Of a DNA stretch of 16,724 bases, positions 6,650 through 14,001 are shown one piece after another. A program made the position numbers and the translations under genes. The stretch is from contig PMBM01000220.1 of NCBI GenBank assembly GCA_003153855.1, positions 3,110 through 19,833 on the forward strand, in the 5' to 3' direction. Source of the stretch: Propionibacteriaceae bacterium (GTDB taxonomy: Bacteria > Actinomycetota > Actinomycetes > Propionibacteriales > Propionibacteriaceae). Each line of letters begins with the position of its first letter. Positions within the stretch are counted from its first letter, which is position 1. Under the pieces are notes generated by a model that worked only from the letters and a program-made list of their open reading frames with translations, had not been told where the DNA came from and searched no databases.

Positions 6650-7819
6650 ATGACCGTCCGAGACGATCTCCGAGCTCGAGTGGAGGCGTTGCGGCCGACC
6701 GTGGAAGCCGTCGCGCGCGCCATCCACGCCGATCCGGAGACTGCCGACGAGGAGCAGCATGCGGTCGCCCGGCTGAGCGAGCTGTTCGCCACGCACGGAT
6801 TCGTGGTCGATCCTGCTCCGGGCGATCCCACGGCTTTCGTCGCCAGCGCCGGGTCGGGCGGTACGAAGGTCGCGGTCTGCCTCGAGTACGACGCGCTTCC
6901 CGAGATCGGCCACGCCTGCGGGCACAACCTCATCTCGGGTGCCGGCGCGCTGGCTGCGTTGGCGCTCGCCGACCATGCGCGGGACCTCGGCATCACCGTG
7001 CTGGCGGTCGGCTGCCCGGCCGAGGAGCGGGGAGGCGGCAAGATCCCGCTGCTCGCCGAGGGAGTCTTCGCCGACGTGGACCTCGCGATCATGATCCACA
7101 CGGTGCCGGACGGGATCCGCCTCGACCCGCGCGGTACGTCCAGCCAGGCGATCGGCCAGTTCGTCGCCACGTATACGGGACGCGCCGCACACGCGGCCGC
7201 AGCCCCGCACCTCGGGCGGAACACGACCGACGCCGTCGTCATCGCCGAGGTGGCCCTTGCGCTGTTGAGGCAGCAGGTCCCCAGCGACCACCGGCTCAGC
7301 GCCAACGTCGTACGGTCCGGTGCCGTGCCGAACGTCATCCCCGACCACGCCACGATCGAGTTCGAGTGTCGCGCCTGGACCACAGAGGAGTACGAAGCCC
7401 TCCGGTCCCGCGTCTTCCGGTGCCTCGAGGCCGGAGCGCTCGCCACGGACTGCGAGCTGGTCATCGAGCCGGTCGGACGTCCGTACCAGCCGCTACGGCA
7501 GAACGACCTTCTCGGAGGTCTGTGGTGCGAAGCGCTCGTGGAGCTGGGACTGGATCCGGCCGTCGGAGTACCGCTGGCAGGCGGCTCCACCGACATGGGC
7601 AACGTGTCGCAGCTGGTCCCGTCTCTTCATCCGTGGGTCAGGCTTCCGGAGGTCACGGGGTCGCTCCACTCGGTCGACTTCGCCGCGGCAGCGGGCGCCG
7701 ACGAGGCGTACGACGTCATGACGCAGGCGGCGATCGCGATGGCATGGACGGTGGCCGCGGCCACGGGCCCGCAAGCCGTCGCGCTGCTTCGCTCGCGCCG
7801 ACGCGAGCTCCGCGCCTGA
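6650..7819 (+). CDS. M20-family (M20D) metallo-amidohydrolase
   Basis: A 389-residue zinc-dependent hydrolase. Metal-site residues expected for the family are present: Cys90 and His92 in A-C-G-H-N, the acid pair Glu125-Glu126 in P-A-E-E-R-G-G-G-K, His150 in M-I-H-T, and a late His in G-S-L-H-S-V-D-F. The lid/dimerisation domain lies roughly at 170-280. M20D members remove acyl or aminoacyl groups from amino-acid conjugates; p-aminobenzoyl-glutamate hydrolase AbgB is one well known relative and N-acyl amino acid hydrolases are others. The substrate is not evident. ATG 6650 has AGGAG about 6 nt upstream. It is divergent from the PfkB kinase, and its stop is only 7 nt from the stop of the convergent MoxR operon with no hairpin between them. 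Confidence 0.9.
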   Translation: MTVRDDLRARVEALRPTVEAVARAIHADPETADEEQHAVARLSELFATHGFVVDPAPGDPTAFVASAGSGGTKVAVCLEYDALPEIGHACGHNLISGAGALAALALADHARDLGITVLAVGCPAEERGGGKIPLLAEGVFADVDLAIMIHTVPDGIRLDPRGTSSQAIGQFVATYTGRAAHAAAAPHLGRNTTDAVVIAEVALALLRQQVPSDHRLSANVVRSGAVPNVIPDHATIEFECRAWTTEEYEALRSRVFRCLEAGALATDCELVIEPVGRPYQPLRQNDLLGGLWCEALVELGLDPAVGVPLAGGSTDMGNVSQLVPSLHPWVRLPEVTGSLHSVDFAAAAGADEAYDVMTQAAIAMAWTVAAATGPQAVALLRSRRRELRA

Positions 7820-7826
7820 GACGACC

Positions 7827-8423
7827 TCAGGCGAGGTCCTCCGGAAGGTACGGCTCGTCGTCGTCGGGCATCTCGGGCACGACAGCCGCGTCGTCGATGC
7901 TGCCCGCCACGAGGGTCGCGACGAGGGTGGCGACGCAGATCGCGACCACGGCCAGCCACGCCACGTACCGGGACGTGGGCAGCATGGTCAGGGCAGCGAG
8001 CACGCTGCCGACCCCCGCGGTCGCCAACACGTACGCGCCGATGCGCGACCCGAAGAAGCGCAAGGCGGCGAGACGTACGACGGCGTGCGCCGGACCCGTC
8101 GCGAGCGCGGCCAGAAGGTGCACCAGCCCCACGAGGGCGGCCACGGGGACCGTGGCCCAGATCGAGCCGTGCCACGCGAACAGCCACCACACCGCGGAGA
8201 AGCCCAGGAACGCGATCGTGGCCATGGACTCCGGCCAGAGAACGACGAGGGCGAGGAGGATCGCGGCGATGGTCGGCGTCGCACCGGCGAGAACCGCGCC
8301 CGTGGCCGCTGCGCAGACCGTGATGAGGGCGGTGCCTGTGAGCGCGAGCACGAGCTTGGTGAGCCATTGGTGGAGGCTGACGGTACGGATGCGGTCGATC
8401 AGGCCGGCGACGAGCTCGTCCAT
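7827..8423 (-). CDS. Multi-spanning membrane protein at the end of the MoxR operon
   Basis: A 198-residue protein with four to five hydrophobic stretches (about 18-45, 49-80, 88-112, 124-146, 150-175) and a short acidic C-terminal tail ending around P-D-D-D-E-P-Y-L-P-E-D. No known domain is recognised. ATG 8423 is chosen because its A is also the last base of the upstream DUF58 stop (TGATG) and an AGGAGG site lies 5-6 nt before it; an in-frame start 84 nt upstream lies inside the DUF58 gene. Translational coupling to DUF58 suggests it is the membrane partner of the MoxR-DUF58 pair. It is convergent with the M20 gene, with 7 nt between the stops. Confidence 0.75.
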   Translation of the reverse strand: MDELVAGLIDRIRTVSLHQWLTKLVLALTGTALITVCAAATGAVLAGATPTIAAILLALVVLWPESMATIAFLGFSAVWWLFAWHGSIWATVPVAALVGLVHLLAALATGPAHAVVRLAALRFFGSRIGAYVLATAGVGSVLAALTMLPTSRYVAWLAVVAICVATLVATLVAGSIDDAAVVPEMPDDDEPYLPEDLA

Positions 8424-9709
8424 CAGACCCTCCTCGCCAGTCGCGGTGCCCGTCGCGACCGCTCCATCGTCGCCAGGACGCCCGCCAGCGACCCGGTGCC
8501 GCGCCATGCGACCACGGGCACACCCGCCTGCCGAAGCCTCGCGAACACCTCGTCACGCTCGAGCCGGCGCACGACCCAGGCCTCGTCGAGCCAGCTCCTG
8601 TCCCGACGACGACGACGACGCAGCCACCGCGGGGTCCCGAGGTCACCGGGCAGCGTGTCGACCACGACGACCTCGCAGCCGAGCTGGCGGAGCCTCCCGA
8701 CCTCGGTCGTCGACGACTCGTCGATGAGCGGGGAGCAGAAGAACACGAGCGTGCCAGGAGTGATGCCCCGGATCGGCCTGCCGCGGAACACGGGGTTCGT
8801 CCCACGGTCGATCCGCGACAGGGCGTCGATGGTGACGAGCAGCTGCCGGGGGCCGGTCCCCGCCCGTACATGTCGCATCCGTCGTCCGATGTCGTGCACA
8901 GCGACTCTGTCGCCGTACCCCAGATAGTGGCGCGAGAGCGCCGCCACCGCCCGTACAGCCAGGTCGAGGGACGTGGCATCCATCGCCGTGAAGCCCGGAA
9001 CGTCGTGCAGCGTGTCCATGACGAGCAGGACGTCGGTGTCCCTCTCGGTGAGCATCGTCGCCACGTGCAGCCGTCCGGTGCGCGAGGTCACACGCCAGTT
9101 GATCCGCTTCAGCCGGTCGCCGAGCCGGAACTCACGCAGCTCGGCCAGCTGGCTGCCCTCCCCCGGCGTCGCCGACGGGTGGCTCCCGGCCATCCCGATC
9201 GGGCGGGTGATCCCGCTGGAGCCGACGAGGCTGGCTGCCGCCGGCCTGACGACCACGTACGCGGAGGTGCCTTCGCCGGCGGCGCGCCACGATCCTGACG
9301 CGTCCATGACCGCGACCTCGGGCGGGCCGACGAGGTACCGGCCCCAGGTGTGCGGCTCGACGACGACCTTCGCGTCGGTCGTGTCGATGACGGCACCCGA
9401 TCTCGGGGCCAGTCGCAGCCCGAACCGCAGTGGCCACGACACGGCGATCCACCATCCCGGCCGGTCGGTCACCATCCGTACGGGGACGGAGTCGTCCTCG
9501 TGGACCGCGACCAGCCGCGGCTGGGTCCGTACGCGCACGACGTCGGTGCGCGCCCGCGTGAAGAGCCCCCACGCCACGTGGACGATGAACGGTGCCGCCA
9601 TGACCGCCGCGCCGCGCTGGCCCAGCAAGATCCCGCCCAGGGCGAGCAGCAGCCCGAGGATCAGGGACCGTACGAGCGCGGGCGTCGGCCGGATCGGGAG
9701 CTCGGTCAC
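8423..9709 (-). CDS. DUF58 protein, partner of the MoxR ATPase
   Basis: A 428-residue protein with two N-terminal membrane helices (about 14-30 and 34-50), a beta-rich region to about 160, and the DUF58 core starting with L-R-E-F-R-L-G-D-R-L-K-R-I-N-W at 191-205. The core is followed by a von Willebrand A-like strand V-L-L-V-M-D-T-L-H-D at 227-236. The classic metal-site pattern D-x-S-x-S is replaced by D-T-L-H-D, so metal binding may be altered. DUF58 proteins act with MoxR AAA+ ATPases in protein maturation or cell-envelope stress; the client is unknown. A run of six arginines near residue 367 is encoded by consecutive CGT codons plus CGG (about 8604-8620). GTG 9709 overlaps the MoxR stop by GTGA, so it is translationally coupled. 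Confidence 0.92.
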   Translation of the reverse strand: MTELPIRPTPALVRSLILGLLLALGGILLGQRGAAVMAAPFIVHVAWGLFTRARTDVVRVRTQPRLVAVHEDDSVPVRMVTDRPGWWIAVSWPLRFGLRLAPRSGAVIDTTDAKVVVEPHTWGRYLVGPPEVAVMDASGSWRAAGEGTSAYVVVRPAAASLVGSSGITRPIGMAGSHPSATPGEGSQLAELREFRLGDRLKRINWRVTSRTGRLHVATMLTERDTDVLLVMDTLHDVPGFTAMDATSLDLAVRAVAALSRHYLGYGDRVAVHDIGRRMRHVRAGTGPRQLLVTIDALSRIDRGTNPVFRGRPIRGITPGTLVFFCSPLIDESSTTEVGRLRQLGCEVVVVDTLPGDLGTPRWLRRRRRRDRSWLDEAWVVRRLERDEVFARLRQAGVPVVAWRGTGSLAGVLATMERSRRAPRLARRV

Positions 9710-10686
9710 CGCGGCTGCACGTCACTCGCATCGGGGACGGGCGTCCCGTCGAGGGCGGCGTCGACGGCGGCCGCCGCGGTCGCATCGCTGAGCCACAGCT
9801 CCGGCCGCAGCGTGATCCGGTGGTCCAGTGCACCGTGCGCGACGGCCTTGACGTCCTCGGGGGCCACGAAGCTGCGGCCGTCCAGAAGGGCCACGGCGCG
9901 GGAGCAGGCGACCAGCGCTAACGAGCCTCGAGGGGAGGCGCCGACGAGGACGGACTTGTCGACGCGCGTGGCGGTCACGAGCGCCACGACGTAGCGCAGC
10001 ACCGACGGCGCGACGTAGATGTCCTCGACTGCGCTCTGTACGGCCAGCAGCCGCTCGGGGTCCAGGACCGCGTCGATGGTCGCCTCCTCCGTACGTCGCG
10101 CGATGCGCCGGGCCAGCACGTCGACCTCGTCGGTCGCCGACGGGTAGCCGAAGGAGAGCCGCAGCAGGAACCGGTCGAGCTGCGCCTCGGGCAGCGGGTA
10201 CGTGCCCTCGTGCTCGATCGGGTTCGCGGTCGCCAGCACGTGGAACGGTCGCGGCAGGTCGAACGTGTGGCCTTCGACGGACACCCGGTGCTCCTGCATC
10301 GCCTCGAGCAGTGCCGACTGCGTCTTCGGAGGCGTGCGGTTGATCTCGTCAGCGAGCAGCAGCCCCGTGAAGACCGGCCCGGGCCGGAACACGAACTCGC
10401 TGGCCCGCTGGTCGTAGATGTAGCCGCCCGTGAGGTCGCTCGGCAGCAGGTCGGGCGTGAACTGGGCCCGCGTGTACGTCAGGCCCAGCGCCGTCGCGAG
10501 GCTGTGTGCCGCGACCGTCTTCCCCAGGCCGGGCAGGTCCTCGATGAGGACGTGTCCTCCCGCGAGGACACCCGCGAGCACCAGCCGGAGGGCGTTGCGC
10601 TTGCCGACGACCGCGCGCTCGACCTGGTCGAGGACGTCGGAGGCGAGGGCGGACGCCTCGGCGAGCGTGAGGGAAGGTGGGGTCAT
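9706..10686 (-). CDS. MoxR-family AAA+ ATPase
   Basis: A 326-residue ATPase of normal MoxR length. Walker A is P-G-L-G-K-T at 52-57, Walker B is L-L-L-A-D-E-I-N-R at 109-117, and sensor 1 is A-T-A-N-P at 152-156 with P-E-A-Q-L-D-R-F at 166-173. The MoxR-typical V-G-K near 27-29 and the C-terminal lid with A-S-P-R-G-S are present. It is cytoplasmic and probably remodels or activates the DUF58 partner. ATG 10686 overlaps the stop of the preceding gene by ATGA, and its own stop overlaps DUF58 by GTGA, so the three genes are tightly coupled. Confidence 0.95.
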   Translation of the reverse strand: MTPPSLTLAEASALASDVLDQVERAVVGKRNALRLVLAGVLAGGHVLIEDLPGLGKTVAAHSLATALGLTYTRAQFTPDLLPSDLTGGYIYDQRASEFVFRPGPVFTGLLLADEINRTPPKTQSALLEAMQEHRVSVEGHTFDLPRPFHVLATANPIEHEGTYPLPEAQLDRFLLRLSFGYPSATDEVDVLARRIARRTEEATIDAVLDPERLLAVQSAVEDIYVAPSVLRYVVALVTATRVDKSVLVGASPRGSLALVACSRAVALLDGRSFVAPEDVKAVAHGALDHRITLRPELWLSDATAAAAVDAALDGTPVPDASDVQPR

Positions 10687-11222
10687 AGTCGGCTGATCTC
10701 CTCGAGGTATGAATCCAGAACCCGGCGCGTGAGCGGCGGGACCGCTCCGGCGGGACGTGTCAGGTAGGACCGCAGCGGGCGGCTGAGGACCGGGGACGCA
10801 AAGGGGTCGGCCGGGTCGGCCTCGTGCAGCCGCACGAGGCGCGAGGCAGTCAGCTCGCTGAGCAGGTCCCTCAGCGATCGCTGGCTCATCCGGTGCACCT
10901 CGTCGGACGACGAGATCAGCGACGCGAGGCGTCGGGTCCGGCTGTCCGAGCCCACGTGGAGGCTGGACGAGGGGAAGCGGACGTCCTCCCAGTGCAGCGG
11001 CGGTGCCCAGTCCTCGATGACCACGACCAGCCAGAGCACGACGGCGGCGCCCAGCGTGACGAGGATCAGGACGGCAGGGTTGAAGTTGACGCCGAGCAGA
11101 CCACCGACGACGACGGCCACCACCGTGAGCACGGTTCCCGTGATCCCGTACGAGACCAGCAGACGGCCCGCCGAGGAGGTGACGAGCCTTCCGGAGACCC
11201 TCAGACGTCGATCACGAGCCAT
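10683..11222 (-). CDS. Two-helix membrane protein of the MoxR operon
   Basis: A 179-residue protein with a basic N-terminus, two hydrophobic helices (about 21-45 and 49-69), then a 110-residue soluble tail with S-L-R-D-L-L-S-E-L near 116-124 and L-D-S-Y-L-E-E-I at the end. No domain is recognised. ATG 11222 lies 11 nt inside the DUF4129 gene and has a GAGGGGG site about 7 nt upstream. Overlaps on both sides (11 nt and 4 nt) show it is a fixed operon member, so a structural role beside MoxR is inferred. Confidence 0.75.
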   Translation of the reverse strand: MARDRRLRVSGRLVTSSAGRLLVSYGITGTVLTVVAVVVGGLLGVNFNPAVLILVTLGAAVVLWLVVVIEDWAPPLHWEDVRFPSSSLHVGSDSRTRRLASLISSSDEVHRMSQRSLRDLLSELTASRLVRLHEADPADPFASPVLSRPLRSYLTRPAGAVPPLTRRVLDSYLEEISRL

Positions 11223-11913
11223 GTCCGGCCCCCTCGCTCAAGACGGAGGAGAGGTGCTCGAGGCAGTCGATCGCAGTGGCACGCGCAGCCGGGTCCGACG
11301 AGAGCCCCGAGAACATCGCCGACCTGTACAGGCGGGCCAGCACGGCCAGATCCGTAGCCGCCTGTGGCACTCCGTTGAGGAGCCGCTCCACGTACTCGGT
11401 CGAAGTGTCGCTGTCGCGACGTGGCGCGCCCGCGTGCTCGCCGAGCGCTTCGAGCCGGCGCCAGCACTCGAGGATGACGTCGTCGGTGTCGAGGCCGCCC
11501 CGCAGGTCGTCCAAGGACTCGTCGACGGTCTCGGCGATCGACGACATGGGGATCTCGTCGATCTCCGTACCCTCGGTGCTCGCGGCGGCGGCTGCGATCC
11601 GGCGGCCGCGCTGCACCTGCCGCGCCACGCGCCAGATGAACCACCCGAGGAGCACGAGCAGCACACCAGCGGCCAGCACCGTGATCGCGCTGTACACCCA
11701 CGCGGGGACGACGAACCCGTTGGTCGGTTGGGCTGTAGGGGTGGGGAGGGCCGACCCCGGCTGCAGCTGGCCCGCGTTGGAGCTCGGCAGCTGGAGCAGC
11801 GGTCCGTGCGGGTCGATGCTGCCAAGGCTCCCGATGCCGGTGCCCGTACCCAGCCCGAGGGTCAGGACGACGACGGCGGCGCCGATCGCAACGCCGTACG
11901 TCCGGGCACCCAT
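11212..11913 (-). CDS. DUF4129-domain membrane protein, first gene of the MoxR operon
   Basis: A 233-residue protein: an N-terminal helix (about 5-27), a Pro/Ser/Thr-rich probably extracytoplasmic loop, a second helix near 76-97, then a cytoplasmic region with the DUF4129 pattern. Its core is V-I-L-E-C-W-R-R-L-E, then T-S-T-E-Y-V-E-R-L-L and L-A-R-L-Y-R-S-A-M-F-S. DUF4129 domains usually occur in the same clusters as MoxR, DUF58 and a transglutaminase. ATG 11913 is preferred to the in-frame start 15 codons upstream because TAGGGT lies 7 nt before it, fitting leaderless expression, and because the extra residues precede the signal-like helix. Confidence 0.85.
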   Translation of the reverse strand: MGARTYGVAIGAAVVVLTLGLGTGTGIGSLGSIDPHGPLLQLPSSNAGQLQPGSALPTPTAQPTNGFVVPAWVYSAITVLAAGVLLVLLGWFIWRVARQVQRGRRIAAAAASTEGTEIDEIPMSSIAETVDESLDDLRGGLDTDDVILECWRRLEALGEHAGAPRRDSDTSTEYVERLLNGVPQAATDLAVLARLYRSAMFSGLSSDPAARATAIDCLEHLSSVLSEGAGHGS

Positions 11914-11920
11914 GCCGCCC

Positions 11921-11926
11921 ACCCTA
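11921..11926 (-). promoter_or_regulatory. Putative -10 box for the MoxR operon (leaderless start)
   Basis: The minus strand reads TAGGGT, seven bases, then ATG at 11913. There is no Shine-Dalgarno sequence (only a weak GGTGGG that overlaps the box). The position is right for transcription starting at the A of ATG. The operon terminator of the previous gene lies just upstream at 11947-11972, consistent with a new transcript starting here. Confidence 0.5.
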
Positions 11927-11946
11927 GCGACGCCGGGTAAGCCAAA

Positions 11947-11972
11947 CGCCGACCCCACGAGCGGGGCCGGCG
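11947..11972 (-). terminator. Hairpin terminator downstream of the DUF4349 gene
   Basis: Arms CGCCGACCCC (11947-11956) and GGGGCCGGCG (11963-11972) pair over ten positions with one A/C mismatch and a 6-nt loop. Read on the minus strand the stem is followed by TTTGGCTT, a short T-rich tail, so it would act on minus-strand transcripts arriving from the DUF4349 gene, before the MoxR operon promoter. Confidence 0.6.
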
Positions 11973-11996
11973 TCTCTCACGGTGACATGGACCGCC

Positions 11997-12065
11997 GACA
12001 GGCAATAGGTGCACCAGTGACACGACATGCCGGTACGAACGCCCCACCAGCACCCATTGCCTGTC
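11997..12065 (-). repeat. Long inverted repeat downstream of the DUF4349 gene
   Basis: GACAGGCAATAGGTGC (11997-12012) and GCACCCATTGCCTGTC (12050-12065) are complementary over 16 positions with one difference, across a 37-nt loop. In minus-strand RNA the differing position becomes a G-U pair, so the stem would be unbroken there but not in plus-strand RNA. The end of the right arm is repeated in tandem: GCCTGTCCGC at 12059-12068 and 12071-12080. It could be a processed 3' RNA structure, a protein site or a decayed mobile repeat. Confidence 0.6.
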
Positions 12066-12093
12066 CGCTTGCCTGTCCGCGACGCCTCGTTCC

Positions 12094-13023
12094 TCACTCC
12101 GCGGTGGTGGATCCCGAGGGAGCGCTCGACGGGGCCGCGGCCTTGGTCTGCGCTGCGGTCCGGCGACGTACCAGCCAGAACACCGGGGCACCGATGAGCG
12201 CCATCAGCACGAGGAACGGCAGCAGCGTGCCGAGAACGGTCAAGAACCCGGCGCCGAACACCTTCAGGGCGTGCCAGCCGGTCTTCAGCCCGGCGAAGAA
12301 GCCGGTCTCGGGCACGGGGGTGGGCTCGACGATGGCCACGCGTGTCAGCGTGACGGTGATGGGACTCTGTGCGACACGCTGAGCGAGCGCCTTCTGCTGC
12401 GCGAGCAGCGACTCGAGATTCGACTCACGCGCCGTGAGCTCGGACTCGACCTGAGCGATCTCCGCCACGGAGCCCGCGCGGGTGAGCAGCTCCTGCATGC
12501 GGGCGACCGACTCGCGCATGGTCTTGATGCGGGAGTCGACATCCGCGACCTGCGCAGTCACGTCGCTGCTCTCGATGGTGCGGAGCGTGACCTCACCTAT
12601 CGCCGCGATGTCGGTCAAGGCCCCGTCGAGCTGGTCGGCCGGGACGCTGAGGACGATGGTCGAGGTGGCGTAGTAGGACTTCTCGCCGCCGCTGACGACG
12701 TTCTCGGTCGTGACCACACCGCCGTGTCCCGTGGCGATGGCACGGAGCCTGGTCGCCGCCTGGTTCTCGTCAGGGACCACGAGGGTCATCGTCGCGGAGC
12801 GGATGATCTCCTTGGTGTCGATGATGACCGGCGACTGGGGAACTACGCCCCCTGTCTTCGTCTCCGTCGTCTGTGCCGGCAGGGCACCGGAGTCCGTGAC
12901 CTTGCCGTTGCTGCCGGCGGCGGGTTCGCCGGCCGCGGACGAGCCGGCGGTACTTCCGGAGCATCCGCCGAGGAGAGCGCAGGCCAGCGCAAGGGGAAGG
13001 AGCGTCCGCGTGAGCAGAGACAT
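12094..13023 (-). CDS. DUF4349 lipoprotein
   Basis: A 309-residue protein. A lipoprotein signal (residues 1-20, lipobox L-L-G-G-C with Cys21) leads to a Ser/Gly/Ala-rich linker, then the DUF4349 domain from about 68 to 250 (I-I-R-S-A-T-M-T-L-V-V near the start, V-D-S-R-I-K-T-M-R near 162-170). A helical coiled-coil stretch runs from about 160 to 215, a transmembrane helix from about 258 to 282, and R-R-R marks the cytoplasmic side. It is probably anchored in the membrane at both ends, with the domain outside. The function of DUF4349 is unknown; an envelope-stress or surface role is a guess. ATG 13023 has AAAGGA 6 nt upstream, and that site falls within a hairpin (13027-13058). Confidence 0.9.
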   Translation of the reverse strand: MSLLTRTLLPLALACALLGGCSGSTAGSSAAGEPAAGSNGKVTDSGALPAQTTETKTGGVVPQSPVIIDTKEIIRSATMTLVVPDENQAATRLRAIATGHGGVVTTENVVSGGEKSYYATSTIVLSVPADQLDGALTDIAAIGEVTLRTIESSDVTAQVADVDSRIKTMRESVARMQELLTRAGSVAEIAQVESELTARESNLESLLAQQKALAQRVAQSPITVTLTRVAIVEPTPVPETGFFAGLKTGWHALKVFGAGFLTVLGTLLPFLVLMALIGAPVFWLVRRRTAAQTKAAAPSSAPSGSTTAE

Positions 13024-13026
13024 GTT

Positions 13027-13058
13027 CGTCCTTTCAGAATGTGAACACCCAAAGGACG
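13027..13058 (-). promoter_or_regulatory. Hairpin covering the ribosome binding site of the DUF4349 gene
   Basis: CGTCCTTT (13027-13034) and AAAGGACG (13051-13058) are perfect 8-bp complements with a 16-nt spacer. In the minus-strand mRNA the second arm to be transcribed contains the AAAGGA ribosome binding site of the ATG at 13023, so the folded form would block initiation. The element begins 10 nt after the stop of the upstream acyltransferase. A DNA operator of the same symmetry is the alternative. Confidence 0.5.
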
Positions 13059-13068
13059 TCCGACCCGC

Positions 13069-13989
13069 TCAGCCGGTTGACAGGCCAGCCCCAGGGAGCT
13101 CCAGCCAGCCGTACCTGGCCTCGATGTGCTGGCCCGCGGCGAGGTGGTCGAGCAGACCGCGCTGGAGCCGCGTGTCCCGGGGCAGGTCCCCACGGGGCGT
13201 GGTGGGGGCCCGGAAGACGAAGTCGAGGGCCGACTGGTCCGACTCGTGCGCCGTACGGAAGAGCCGGTAGCGCGCGCCGAACCGGGCGATGTTCGACCCG
13301 GGAACGATCTCGGACAGCTGCGGATCGAGCAGCCACGAGTCGCACGTGGCGAACCTGATCGTGCCGAGCTCCGGGAAGTGCGTCGCGAAGAAGCCCTGTA
13401 CGCGCGCCAAGGATGCGTCGACCGCGTCGGAGTCGAGCGGGCCGACCTCGGGAATGTGCGTCTCGACGACGACCGTCCCGGGCGTCGCGGCGATCCGGGC
13501 CTCGTCGAGCTCCGTCTGCCGCAGCTCGAGGCGCCCCAGGTTGAACTGGAGCCGCCCGAGGTCGTACAGCAGCCCCCGGAGGTGAGCCTGCAGCCAGTTC
13601 TGCTCGATGCAGGCCCGCACCCCGTACAGTCGGCGCGCGATCCGCACGTGGCGGCCCAGATCGGCGAGCGTGGCGTGCGAGACCGCCTCGGGCACTCCGC
13701 GCCGCAGATGTGCCTCGAGGGTCCGGGGCAGGAACTCGGCGAACGCGACCACGTACAGCCAGCGCAGCGCTGCCGAGGCGTCCGGCTCTGCGACCGGGTC
13801 GAAGAGCGCTGGGAGATCGAGCAGCTTCCAGGGCTTCAGCTCCTCGAGGTGGTCGCCGAGCTGTCGCACGACATCCGCCACCCTCGCGGACAGCTCCGTA
13901 TCCGCCGTGATCCGGGCAGCGGCGGCGACCACCTCGTCGGTGTCCTCGTCGTCGAGGTCGAACCACCGACAGGCATCTTCCAGAGTCAT
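13069..13989 (-). CDS. Acyltransferase-domain protein (NAT_N/GNAT_C type)
   Basis: A 306-residue protein. The helical N-terminal half contains W-L-Y-V-V-A-F-A-E-F near 77-86 and H-A-T-L-A-D-L-G near 105-112. The C-terminal half contains T-H-I-P-E-V-G-P-L-D near 177-186, A-T-C-D-S-W-L-L-D-P-Q-L near 214-225 and P-G-S-N-I near 230-234. These blocks match the actinobacterial two-domain acyltransferase family with a GNAT-like C-terminal domain. The acyl donor and acceptor are unknown. It starts 9 nt after the stop of the PlsC-like gene and lacks a ribosome binding site. TAGCCT lies 6 nt before the ATG, so either translational coupling or a second leaderless transcript is possible. Confidence 0.78.
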   Translation of the reverse strand: MTLEDACRWFDLDDEDTDEVVAAAARITADTELSARVADVVRQLGDHLEELKPWKLLDLPALFDPVAEPDASAALRWLYVVAFAEFLPRTLEAHLRRGVPEAVSHATLADLGRHVRIARRLYGVRACIEQNWLQAHLRGLLYDLGRLQFNLGRLELRQTELDEARIAATPGTVVVETHIPEVGPLDSDAVDASLARVQGFFATHFPELGTIRFATCDSWLLDPQLSEIVPGSNIARFGARYRLFRTAHESDQSALDFVFRAPTTPRGDLPRDTRLQRGLLDHLAAGQHIEARYGWLELPGAGLSTG

Positions 13990-13995
13990 GCTCGA

Positions 13996-14001
13996 AGGCT
14001 A
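13996..14001 (-). promoter_or_regulatory. Possible -10 box for a leaderless acyltransferase transcript
   Basis: The minus strand reads TAGCCT, six bases, then ATG at 13989. The same hexamer and spacing occur before the AEC permease start. The box overlaps the stop codon of the upstream PlsC-like gene, so a chance match is possible. Confidence 0.35.

Noticed and set aside
7820..7826. Terminator between the convergent M20 gene and MoxR operon
   Set aside because: Only 7 nt separate the stops and no inverted repeat was seen there. The transcripts probably overlap at their 3' ends.
7366..8979. Very long open frames on both strands between the M20 gene and the DUF58 gene
   Set aside because: They overlap four well supported genes, lack any recognisable motif, and are low-complexity Arg/Ser/Ala translations.
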